Assembly (NCBI GenBank): GCA_944474755.1 | Contig: OX104117.1 | Location: forward strand, 59,628,522-59,692,521 | DNA: 64,000 nt | Source of the DNA: Limnoperna fortunei | Taxonomy: Eukaryota > Mollusca > Bivalvia > Mytilida > Modiolidae | Direction of reading: 5' to 3' | In this document: positions 32,280-44,600 of the stretch, piece by piece | Layout: each line of letters begins with the position of its first letter | Numbering within the stretch: position 1 is the stretch's first letter | Position numbers and translations under genes: made by a program | Notes under the pieces: model-generated | Databases searched by the model: none | Told to the model about the DNA's origin: nothing | What the model saw: only the letters and a program-made list of their open reading frames with translations

Positions 32280-32812
32280 TATACCCCTCAAAACAAAGTG
32301 GCCGGGTATTGATCTTGATACCCTCGATCCGTATTGATATTAGTGTCGGTTCATCTGTCTGTCCATCCGTCTTATCGTGCCTCGGTGGTTTCTAGATGAC
32401 AACTTGAAAACGCATCAAAAGATTTTATTTAAACTTTGCGCAGCTATTAAATACCATAAAATAAGGATCAAGTTCGATTTACAGCACAATCCAATTAGTA
32501 GTTTTTGACATAGGCTAATTCAAGGTGATTTTTGTCAACAATTGGCGGTTTCTATATGAGAACGGGTCAACAGATTTTTTTACAACTTTGCACAGCTGTT
32601 AATTAGTATAAAATGAAGATCAGATTGAATTTTCAGCACAATCCCATATGTAGATTTTAGTTTTGCCAATTTGAAATAATTTTTAAAGGTCCAGGATCAA
32701 GGTAAAAATTCTGAGATGGACTGTTATCATGCTCAGCTGTTCTTGTAGGCTGATCTGTAATTCAGTAAAATGTGTTCATGAATATTAAAACAATGCAATG
32801 TGGTGGGGTATA
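32280..32812 (+). mobile_element. ATACCCC-family element with two tandem units
   Basis: Bounded by ATACCCC at the left and GGGGTAT at the right. Two internal units of about 180 bp share AACTTTG(C/G)(A/G)CAGCT and TTCAGCACAATCC-like strings. It lies between the converging CCDC6 and ASAH2 genes. Confidence 0.6.
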
Positions 32813-33224
32813 ATTTTATGTCCCATTAAATGGTCTACTTTTGTAGGAGTTATGCCCTTTGAACTTTGAAATTTCTCATAATATATGTATTAAACAAGTT
32901 AAAGTGCTGCTCCTCTGAAACTTGTATCAGAATTTTATGAAACTTTGTAGAAATAATGAACACAATATGCAGTGCATAACGACAGGAAGTTTTGATGAAA
33001 TATTTGATTTGGGACTTATACCCAAAATATATTGATGAAACAACTCATAAGCAATTCGCCAGAACCATTGTTGAAGTTGTATATTCTTGGTTGTTGGTTC
33101 ACAAGTTTGCCAGTTTCTTGGACTTTGATTTTTTTTATTTTCTTTTTTTTTAGTTTTATTGGTGTTGGGTATTTTGTTATTATCTTCAACAAACTACTGA
33201 TCAGAATTTTATGGAACTTGGTAG

Positions 33225-33350
33225 GTATGTCAGCGTACTCACAAAGGTTCTTAATTTTACTCCAGCTTCCTCCCTCAACAAAAGCTGGATCCCATGATGT
33301 AGCTGAAAATTTGGCATTGAACCCCATTCAAACAAACAATACTGTAATAC
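33225..33350 (+). mobile_element. SINE 3' fragment
   Basis: Contains CTCCAGCTTCCTCCCTCAAC, then CCCATGATGTAGCTGAAAAT and an A-rich tail with CATTCAAACAAACAA. The head is absent. Confidence 0.6.
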
Positions 33351-33964
33351 TATAGGATTACAAATATGTGTACAATCTGATTGATCTTTGATTCGACTAC
33401 TGCAACACTCTGTCTATTGTATTCTAGGATCTTATAAACTAAACAATTGCAATTATTCTCTCGCAATGTTTCAACTGAGAACAACATGACATAAAACTAC
33501 TGTAAACATCCATGTATTGTCCACCCCTTTCTTGCACCAGAAATGTGGAAATCCAAACCAATCCTTTAACTTTCATTAACCAACAAAAGCAAAGAAAAAA
33601 AAACGATTATGTTTTATTTTAATTCTTCAAAGACTGCAATTGAAACATCAATCTTCAGCAACTTTGGGTTACTCGAACTGGCTAGTAACGATGCCATTTG
33701 TATTTATGCAAACCGGTTAAACATCAGCTATTTTTGTATCCCATTTTAATATTTATTTGTCATGTATAATTAATATTATCTTAGTAAAAATAAAAATTAA
33801 TATCCATACAAAGTATAAATATGGAAATTTATAAAAGAATCATGTTATTATAGTATGAAAATACCACATATAACACAAAAAACAAAATGGTCATATTAAG
33901 GTATAATCAGCACCCGTCCTTTCCAAGTAAGATTAAAAGAAAACAAGTGTGAACACAGAAAAAT

Positions 33965-35130
33965 GTCTCACCTGCATTCCACATAGAAGTGAAAAAAATT
34001 ACATCATAAGCATCACGTAAATAGCATTAAATTGTTATCATTTAAAATATAAAATGAATGGTGACAGAGAAACTGACCCAATCTAAAACGCAGACACTGG
34101 ACCATGAAATCAGGGATATACACTAACTGGTCTCCTAACTTAAAAAATTTTGGCGCCCAGTGAAAAAGTTAGGCGCCCACATTTTTTCATATTTTTTATA
34201 ATAAAAAGAATACACTCCCATAAATTAAAACTGTTCAATAAAATGATAGGATAGAACCAGAAGTAAAAAAAGACCATTGTGAAACAAATAATATTATGTA
34301 GTTAATAAAAAATGTACTATTAAAAGTATTTAATGATTTAAATTTACTTTTTTGAAAGTTACTGCCCAAAGTACTAATTTGTATTATGTATAAATCATTG
34401 CAAAATTCATTTCAACACTAGCTGCATCGCAATTGAAATCTCCGGACCGGAGTTCATACCCAATCCGGAAATTTTCGTATATTCTTTCGCTTGAACTGGT
34501 TTCCAGGATAATTATTTTTACTACGCTTTATGTACAAAGTAAAAGCCAGAAGGGACCAGCTAACACTGTGTGGCGCGTAAACGGGATAAACAATGACGAA
34601 GAAAGAAATATTTAAGATTTCTTACCAATATTGAAATAAAATTGAAAGGAGACATACCGCTACTGCTCAGAATGACAGGGCAAAAGTCGTGGAAACAGAT
34701 ATCAACCAAATCATCACAGATCGCCACCTGGACGATCGAAAAGCAAACTTTACTCGCCCATGCAAATATTTAGTCGCCTTGGGCGACTGGGCGACTGTTA
34801 GTGTAAATCCCTGTGAAATTGAGGTCAAGGTCATGTAACACCTACGGGATAGTCGTGTACTATTCATCGGGAACCTATATGTCAAATATTATCATTCTTC
34901 CATGCATAGTTACAGAGGAACTGCCTTAATACAAAAACTTTAATGTAGTCATTGGAATAGGTGAAGGTCAGGTGACTGACTGGCAAGTACTCATCATGAG
35001 CTACCAATGAACCAAATTTGATTGACCTAAGGCTTAGGCTTACAAAGATATGAAGCAAGATGTCTAAGTGTTTGACGCTGCCGGATTCCCATATTATGTC
35101 TTGCCTCCAGTGACTTGCCGCAGGCGAGAC
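33965..35130 (+). mobile_element. GTCTCGCC-family element, decayed and interrupted
   Basis: The left end GTCTCACCTGCATTCC and the right end CAGGCGAGAC match the full copy at 36592-38124. One internal unit remains. It is split by the 703-bp TIR element at 34111-34813; outside that, about 460 bp belong to this element. Confidence 0.75.
34111..34813. mobile_element. 703-bp TIR transposon (MITE) with 6-bp target duplication
   Basis: The ends are CAGGGATATACACTAAC and GTTAGTGTAAATCCCTG, inverted with one mismatch in 17. TGAAAT flanks both sides (34105-34110 and 34814-34819). The uninterrupted sequence is known from the sister element, where GTGAAATTGAGG occurs once. Subterminal GGCGCC/GGGCGACTGGGCGAC motifs lie near each end. 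There is no transposase, so it is non-autonomous. Confidence 0.88.
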
Positions 35131-35240
35131 AAAAACTGGACAATAAAAGCCTTTTTACAGTATTGTTGTGTTTCCTAGCAACAATCACATGGAATGTTAT
35201 CACGGGTAGGACTTAATTAAAGGTGACAAAGCTTGAAATA

Positions 35241-35246
35241 TTTATT
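35241..35246 (-). terminator. ASAH2: Candidate ASAH2 polyadenylation signal
   Basis: A minus-strand AATAAA lies about 130 nt downstream of the ASAH2 stop codon. Confidence 0.5.
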
Positions 35247-35375
35247 GTAAAAAACTACAAAATTAATCAATTAATTAACAATATATGTATCAACATTGAG
35301 AACAATTAATAAATTAATAGAAAGCCTAATATAAAAGACTAGGACACAATTACCCTGAATTGCTTCAACTTGTTA

Positions 35376-35676
35376 TTATCCAAAATTTTGTGGTATCTTG
35401 TATTTTGCTTGAAGAATTTCATTATTTAAGTCCAAAGAATCCTTCAATTTTTCCTTGAGAGTCATCTTTTGAAGTTTTTCCTTCCAGTAACTTTTTCGAG
35501 AAGTAACCTTAAACTGGGATGACTTTCCCCAAAATGTTGTGATGGATCCACTGATATCCTTCCAATTTCCGAAGTATTGGATACGATATGTTCCCATGAC
35601 CTGGTCAAATGGAATATCCCATGTTATGGTGACCTGGCTTTCTCCAAGCAACATACTGGTGGAATGCCATTCAAAT
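35376..35676 (-). CDS. ASAH2: ASAH2 exon 19 (terminal, with stop)
   Basis: Encodes residues 635-733: FEWHSTSMLLGESQVTITW, then TYRIQYFGNWKDISGS, as in the end of other neutral ceramidases, then FKVTSRKSYW. About 40 further residues rich in Lys, Leu and Glu follow, beyond the usual family end. Confidence 0.95.
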
Positions 35677-38600
35677 CTATAAATTAAACAGATAGTTTAA
35701 ACTCATGATCAATACAAATGTGTGAATCCTAATGTTTGTTTTGCCTGTACACCACTGTATAGTAAGAAACATTCATTATCACAGAAAAAAAGCAAAAGGA
35801 ACAGACACAAATAAATTACAAGGACAAACTAGAAAAACTGAGTAATTCTTACCAATTGATACCCCAGCTCCCAAATGTTTTTCTATGGAAAACCCATAAT
35901 ATTTTATCGATCAAAATGTTAAATATAGGGTGCATAATGGCAAAATGTGACAAAGATTATGTCAAAGTTTTATCAAATTCAGTGATGTAGGTTGTGGGTA
36001 AGAGACGGACATTCCCACCACAATATAACCCCAACTTTTCAAGCAGGGCAGTATACCAACAATCAACTAGAACAATCTTAGATCATTAAATCGCATTGTG
36101 AAATTGATGCTAATACGCCTATAGCACTAAAATTAGCAAGTATTTTTTTACCATACCATATAAATAAAGGCATTCTCGAATTACTATAGTAATGAAAAAT
36201 TGCCTTCTGGTAAAACTTTATGATTCAAGTCCCATAACTACTTAATGATAAAAAGTATGAATCTCAGCATAAAAAGGGAGTTTCTTTTTCTGTTACCTAT
36301 AAAGTTTGCAGCAAACTGAAAAAGACATTTTCAAGTTAATGTGCAACATGAGAAAATTTCCTAAAATAAAAAAAAATTCGAATACTCTGGACTGACAAAA
36401 TGTACAAATCTAAAAAAGGAAAAGGGTTCTTTCTTGCACTGCAACAAATATTCCATATAATTTTCATAAAATTTGTTAAAAGTGTTCTCTGATTATTATA
36501 TGACATGTTGACGTACAGACAGCTGTATATAATTTGTCTATAAAAACTATAAATATTGATCAACTTTAAACAAGTGTGGACACAGAAAAACGTCTCGCCT
36601 GTATTCCGCATCAGTAACGAAAATAAATTTCGTCATAAGCATTACGTAAATAGCATTAAATATCAGCAGCGGCCTGTATACAAAATATTGTCACCATACC
36701 CTGCATAGTTGCAGGGGAACAGCCGTAACCCAAAAACTTTAACGTAGTCGATGATCCGTGAAATTGAGCAAGGTCAGGTGACACCTACCAGACAGTCATG
36801 TACTAGTCATCAGCAACCTATACACCAAATATTGTCATCCTACCATGCGTAGTTACAGAGGAACTGTCGTAACCCAAAAACTTTAACGTAGTCGCTGGAC
36901 CGTGAAATTGAGGTCAAGGTCAGGTGACACCTACCAGACAGTCATGTACTAGTCATCAGCAACCTATACACCAAATATTGTCATCCTGCCATGCGTAGTT
37001 ACAGAGGAACTGTCGTAACCCAAAAACTTTAACGTAGTCGCTAGACCGTGAAATTGAGGTCAAGGTCAGGTGACACCTACCAGACAGTCATGTACTAGTC
37101 ATCAGCAACCTATACACCAAATATTGTCATCCTACCATGCGTAGTTACAGAGGAACTGTTGTAACCCAAAAACTTTAACGTAGTCGCTGGACCATGAAAT
37201 TGAGGTCAAGGTCAGGTGACACCTACCAGACAGTCATGTACTAGTCATCAGCAACCTATACACCAAATATTGTCATCCTACCATGCGTAGTTACAGAGGA
37301 ACTGTCGTAACCCAAAAACTTTAACGTAGTCGCTGGACCGTGAAATTGAGGTCAAGGTCAGGTGACACCTACCAGACAGTCATGTACTAGTCATCAGCAA
37401 CCTATACACCAAATATTGTCATCCTGCCATGCGTAGTTACAGAGGAACTGTCGTAACCCAAAAACTTTAACGTAGTCGCTGGACCGTGAAATTGAGGTCA
37501 AGGTCAGGTGACACCTACCAGACAGTCATGTACTAGTCATCAGCAACCTATACACCAAATATTGTCATCCTACCATACGTAGTTACAGAAGAACTGTTGT
37601 AACCCAAAAACTTTAACGTAGTCGCTGGACCGTGAAATTGAGGTCAAGGTCAGGTGACACCTACCAGACAGTCATGTACTAGTCATCAGCAACCTATACA
37701 CCAAATATTGTCATCCTACCATGCGTAGTTACAGAGGAACTGTCGTAACCCAAAAACTTTAACGTAGTCGCTGGACCGTGAAATTGAGGTCAAGGTCAGG
37801 TGACACCTACCAGACAGTCATGTACTAGTCATCAGCAACCTATACACCAAATATTGTCATCCTACCATGCGTAGTTACAGAGGAACTGTCGTAACCCAAA
37901 AACTTTAACGTAGTCGCTGGACCGTGAAATTGAGGTCAAGGTCAGGTGACAGGTGACTGACTGGCAAGTACTCATCATAAGCTACCTCTGGACCAAATTT
38001 GATGGACCTAGGGCTTGAGCTTACAAAGATATGAAGCAAGATGTCAAGTGTTTACGCCGCCGCCGCCGCCGCCGGATTCCCATACATATGTCTCGCCTCC
38101 AGCGACTTTCGTCGCAGGCGAGACAAAAATGTCTTCTTTAATTCTAAATGGCCTTGACCTATATAGTATAAACTGCACTTACTTTGTAGACCAATGAGCA
38201 TCTGTGTAAACAGTTGTCCAGTTCTGGGTAGGAAGCAACATGTCAACCTTCAGGAATGTACTTTCCCACTGCAATCATACAAATATGTCTGCTTTTTACA
38301 TTAATATACACTAATTTAGTTTATACACTACTGTAGTTGTTTTAATCCAGAATGAGATTTAAGGGAAGCAAAGAGCTATTTTTTTTCATCCTCAAATTAT
38401 TATATTTTTTTATTTTATTGAAAGTACTGTTCAAACTACCAAATAAAATGTCTTTGAGGAAGGTAGTAACAAAATACTGAACGCCAAGGAAACTGTCAAT
38501 AAAGACTATTCAAAAACCAGTCCAAGAAACCAGAAAACTTGAGAACCTACAACCAAAAATATAACAACTACAGCAGTGGTCCTGACTTGGTAAGGAATTT

Positions 38601-41600
38601 CGAAAGAAATGGTGGGTTACACCAGATTTTATGGCATGCCAAACTTGCTTCTATTTTTGAAAGGTGCGAGTTGGTTCTGCTTTTTGTTGACAGCAATACA
38701 TTGTAAATCAAATATCTTAAGGATTCATAATCATTTATTTTCATAGGTACCAATTTCTTTCTTACATACAGTGCAATATTGTATTTTGTCAACTATTGAA
38801 ATACCTGGTGTCTGCTAATCTCTTACAAAACTCACTAAATACATGTATTATTATCCCACCCAATAGTAAGGAATCAACAGTGTTTGTAAAAGTAAACCAT
38901 TTGAGTAATAATTTTACAAAAAAGAAGACCATAGATAAATGCAGGCTTTATACAACCTTTTATGGTATTTTGCAATTTTTTTAGCGTAGTTACTCGTTAA
39001 ATAGTTGTTCAATATTTATGATTATCTCCCTTCTCTTAAATACATGTATCAAACATACTAGTTTGGTTCATGATCATATTTTAAAATTTCAGTCTCCAGA
39101 CAGACTATAAATAGACTGATTGAAACTTTGCATCCACATGACAATAAAACTTTTGTTGCTAGCAAGCATTAACTAGGAAGTCAATTAGATTTATACTCTG
39201 CATTATGTTTGTTTATGTTATCCAGATACACATAATTGCATACAACATTGTTTAGTTCATTTTAAATAAACCAAATAAATGTAATAAATATCTTATCTTT
39301 TTAAAAAAAATATTTTAAACACTAAAGATGGTAAGACAGTAGTAGAATTAATCATCTTCCCATTGCACATGTCACCATGAAATCTTGGCTATACACATAC
39401 TTTTTTCAATAATAAAGCATATAACATCCAAAACATAATTAAACACTTCAAGTCCACATCAGTGTTTAAACGAGTATATACTCCTTATGAACATCATAAA
39501 TTATCAAAACTCTTTATAGCATGGTCATAGTAAGTCTAAAATGGCCGACAAGTCCTGCAACTCATAGGTTACGTTGTTATTTTTTATTTTCAATATTTAT
39601 TGAATATTTATTTTATAGGTTACGCTGTTAAAAAGTTACTTTATATGTCCTATAAGAATTAAAATTATTCATTGGGGACAGGTATATACCGGTATACTGA
39701 TATTATTACGGATTAGCCATTTATGCCCACATTTTAACCCTTGCTAACGCTTGGGTAAAATATTTGACATAAAGGCGAACCAGTGGTAAAATCAATATAT
39801 ATTCTTATCCCAATGAATTATTTCTTAAATAGAAAATCAGACAATTCATCTATTATGTTTCATACAAGGTTTTTATTCACATAAAAGGCTTTCAGATGGA
39901 CTTCATAATTAAAACATCAGATCAACTCCTTATAACCTTAGGTCAAAAGGTTATTGACATAGCAACACCAATTACTATTAAACTTAACATTTTACAGGCA
40001 TTTAGAAATATAATTATACCAATTAACCCAAACAGAATTTATACCTTCCTATCATTCCTTGGATTGGCAGCAACAAATCTAACTACAACAGAATCTCCCT
40101 GAAAGTAAATACGAAATTTATTAAAAATCAACACATCCAATTCTTTGTAGAAGAACTTTACATTGACCCCATGTTGTAAATATGTTCAATATATTTGTGT
40201 GTATGGCGTTTAATGTCATTTTCAGGCATTTTACTGACAACCAGTTTTAATTGGTGGTGGAAAATAAATCTTGTCAATAAATATTGCCATTGAGCATGCC
40301 CTGATGGACTGGAACTCACAACATTTGTGTGATAAACCAGTTTTGAATGGTAGATAAATCTCTACCTTAACTGCTTGGCCACCAAAATCGCAAAGTGTTT
40401 TGGAGTGTCATGTCGTCTTTATTATCAATAGACCTGATATCTAAATGGATCTATACTATGATAAAAATTATATGTTATTCCGGTCTTAGACAGGGTATAT
40501 AATGTCACATTCACAGCTTAGGATTTATATTCCATTCGCCTTCGGCTCATGGAATATACGTCCTAAGCGGTGAATGTGACATTATATACCCTGTCTAAGA
40601 CCGGAATAACTATTATATTATAGCTCACATCTTAAATTAGGAATATTTTACGGGAAAAACAAATATTTAAGAAAGCACTAGGTCTATGTAGCGTAATTTT
40701 TTTTGGATACGTGATCAAGTTATCCGTATTTTTTTGGAAAATATACGTTTAAAGTGAACGCATAATATTTAAAAAAAAAATGCATTTTTATTAATAGTTT
40801 TTATAACACAAAATTACACTCTGGAATTGGGCAAATTACGTTATTATTGATAAAATCAAAATATATTCAATAAATATTGTCCCTTATGGCACCCCATCAT
40901 TACTTTTATGACGCTTAGACGATCGAGGCCCATTCGGGATTTATAACTAAAGTTTATGTAAAAACAAACTATATTTTTGTTGAAAATTAAATTCATAAAA
41001 ATAAGAAAACATTATTATATATTAAATAACAGTGAAAATTGATCTTTTTAAATATTAATTGTCTTCTGTTCAACAAATAACCCAATTGCATCCTTAAACT
41101 GGGAAGTGTGAAGGTAAAAGTTTGCGAAGCACCAAATTCAATATCGGTGGAGCTTGTATTGGTTTTGATTGATGTGTGGATGTCGACGTTGATAAGTGAA
41201 TTAAAATAAGAAAACTAGTTATTGACGGTCATGTCACTTTGATGCCATTAAAATGAATATCATTGGATTTTGCACGATGGAAATCAAAATGAATATCAAC
41301 GGATTTTGACGATGTCTTGACTGATGAGTGCATGATGATGCAGTGTAGGTACATACATGTATTTATTAACTTTTAGTGCGCTTGAGATTAAGTTTCTCGT
41401 TTGTTGTTTTGTGCATTGACACACTTTTATAAAGGACACAAAAATCATACAGGATTTGTGACCCGAGACTGACATTATTGACCCAGAACCACCCCCCTTT
41501 TTCCGTGCCTTCTATCGCTGATATTTGAGTAGATTTGTTCCTTAATTTACTTCCCTTCTGTTATTTAAACAAATATATTACTTATCATTTTATTTATGTC

Positions 41601-44600
41601 GTTTAAAACATGTTCGGGTTAGACATTGTTTCATTTTGTTACTTTTTCAATCGAAGCGGAACAAAGGCGGCCATGATGATTTGTTTTCCCAGGGGCCCCA
41701 TAAGGGATAAAAATATGCTTTATGTATACGGCTGTAGACGTATACATAGCCAGATGTATACGGCTTGCTAACCAATCAGAATGCAAGGTTTTTATGTGAG
41801 CTATAATATAGGTTAATACATGGCAAAATCTGTATTATATGCTGTATCACTACGGGCGATAAATATCAGCCTTGAGGGTATTTAGGCCATGTAGTGTACA
41901 GAATAAAATGAATTTATTTTAATAAAGTAGAGATGTTAAAATGAATTTATTTTAATAAAGTAGAGATGTTCCGTGAGGGGTACAATATATGATACAGGTT
42001 TAGCTATGCAGTACATGTATGTTAAATCTGTAATACTTGTGATACATGTATGTAGCACAGTATAACCAGTTTCAAGGATATACAAGATTTTACATAATTT
42101 ATCACAGAAATATATCATGCTAGTGAATGATAGTTGTCAAAAATACCATTTAAGAGACTGGTGAAGATTTCATGAGCCATAAGGCAGAAAAAAGCAGTAT
42201 TGTTTAGTAGATATCCCTAACTAGCACAATACATTTAATTCCACAGAATATTTTCCCATTTTTGTAATAAACAGTATATTTGAGGCTCTGGTTTACAATA
42301 CTTGTTATTCTGAAATACATGTAGCTGTGAGATCTGCCAAATCACAAAAATTGTCAAAGGACATGAAGAGCTCAATCCTAAAACAGGTCTTCCTTATGGT
42401 TGAAACAATGAAATCCATGAAAAGCTGTTATAAATATATTGCACATGCAGTTACAACTAAATTGAGTTTTCACATCCTTTTGAACCTCCTTGTGTCTTTC
42501 CTATTTAGGACATTAGCACAAGCAGGCCTATTCTATTAAAAAAAAGTCTAAGGTGGGGTAGGTAGACATTTTTTTATTTTAAAAATTTGGTTGTAGATCA
42601 TCACTTAGATACAGCAAAACAAAATTATTCTGCCCCATCCTCCCCTAGAGTTTTGTAATGGAACAGCCCTTAATCAAACCCACCTGTACATAGGACGACT
42701 TAGCATCTACCACAACATCACCATAATGGGATCCAAATGGAGCATGGTCAAATATTACAGGCAATACAAAGGACAGCTGTTTATCCAACAGGTTAGGTGG
42801 GTCTGGTCCCAGTGGTACTGTTGTGCCCTGTTGATATAATGAAACATACATTTTCTGGGGGTTCTTTCGAAATCAATACATAAAAGTCATCCATTATAAG
42901 TACATGTTACATCCAACATTTTCTGTGATAAATTTTTGATTATTTTTTTTTCCTTTTAATGTATGTTTGTTTCTTAACTTGTTCCTGTTTTGAATATTGC
43001 TCACATGACATCCAGCAACCAATCAAATCCCTTTAACCTTGAAGATGACAAGAGTTTTATCAAAAGGATTTTATCATTCATTGATAAAAATAATTTTTAC
43101 ATTTAAAAAATATAAAAATCACAACTGACCTTCGCCATGGCCTCAGCCAACATTACGTACTGTTGTATGTACGCATCCAGTGTGCGTGGACCAAATATGG
43201 TGGACGCTGCTTCATATCTTTGTTCCTGTAAATACGAAAAGTTTAAACAATTAGACAGCTGGCCAATAATTAGTAAAATATCCATTTAAATTAAAACAAA
43301 AAGTAACACTGCCTAAAACAGTTCATCCATTAAAATTATTAAAAAAAGATGTTTAAAAGGTCAATATTTGCATGGCACAAAAGGAGTACAACTGATCCAA
43401 CGAAATCAAATTTATTCAAGATGAAAACCTGTGTTATTATTAGGTTACGTAGAAGATTTGTAATAATCCTGTTATTTTATGTTTATTCCAGTGGAAAATG
43501 AGTATGATCTAATGTCCAATTTAACTACTAAATGCACCTGATATTCCTCAAATGTTGTGACATAGTCTGCATAGTCGTTCGACAGCCCTGCAATGACAGG
43601 AATGGTGTCAGCTGGAAAACCATTGGCAACTAATGTCTATAAAACATATAATAAATAACTTTTTACAGGAAAATAGAGAGGTGCAATTTTATGAAAATCT
43701 TTCAAAATGATGGACTTTTGAATAAAATCCTAATTAAAACACAAAATTCATGCCACAATTTTACAAAACCGATGTATCTCCATGAAGGTGCATTGTGTAA
43801 CAATTTGGTTAATGTCTGACAATTAAAACAATGGTTAATGGTCCAGAAACCATCTGCAGATGATTTGACATAACAAATGGACTATTCAATATCACTTATA
43901 TTCAAAAGGAAGTATATATAAATATTAATTATTAAACTCCTACCTTTTTAACTGCATCTCTTGTCCTCCTTCCAGACATAGTCCTACAAGTTGATTACAA
44001 AATAATACATGGTTCCAAATAGATTTGACAGAAAGTTCATCACATATTGTTGTGTAACAGAAGAATTGTTTTGTTCCATATACTTATATATTTTAGTTTA
44101 AACATATTTTATTTTTATATACAAGTACAATATTGATACTATATACAGATTTAATACATTCAGTTACATTTTATAGTATAATTAATAGAATTGGGGAACA
44201 AGTTACTACAACTTATATTAATCCCTATTCAGAACTTACAACTTACATATTTTTTGCTTTTGATTGACTGATTGATTGTTTTACGTCCAATTTAAAAAAA
44301 AAATTTTAACAAAAAGAAACATATCAATTACTATATTCTTCTTTATTTATTTAGCAGAAAGAAGCACTCATTCTGGTTAAAACTCGCTGGTTTTCTGATG
44401 TCACAATTGTTTCTTGTTGCTGACATTGATTTTTGTAATATGTTTAAAGCATAATGTGCAAAGTCCTGATATGGGTTCGATTTTTCGAGTAGATTAAAAT
44501 ACAATAGAAAGTATACCATAATGGAATATATGTGTAAATATCGTACAATACATTGCAGGATAAACATACTATCGGTGTATTGACTTGACATAAAAAAAGT

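Noticed and set aside
33016..33355. Overlapping open frames of more than 100 codons on both strands
   Set aside because: The right-hand part is a SINE tail and the rest is T-rich low-complexity DNA.
36808..37976. CRISPR-like regular repeats
   Set aside because: Units are contiguous 146-bp tandem repeats without unique spacers, in a eukaryotic intron.
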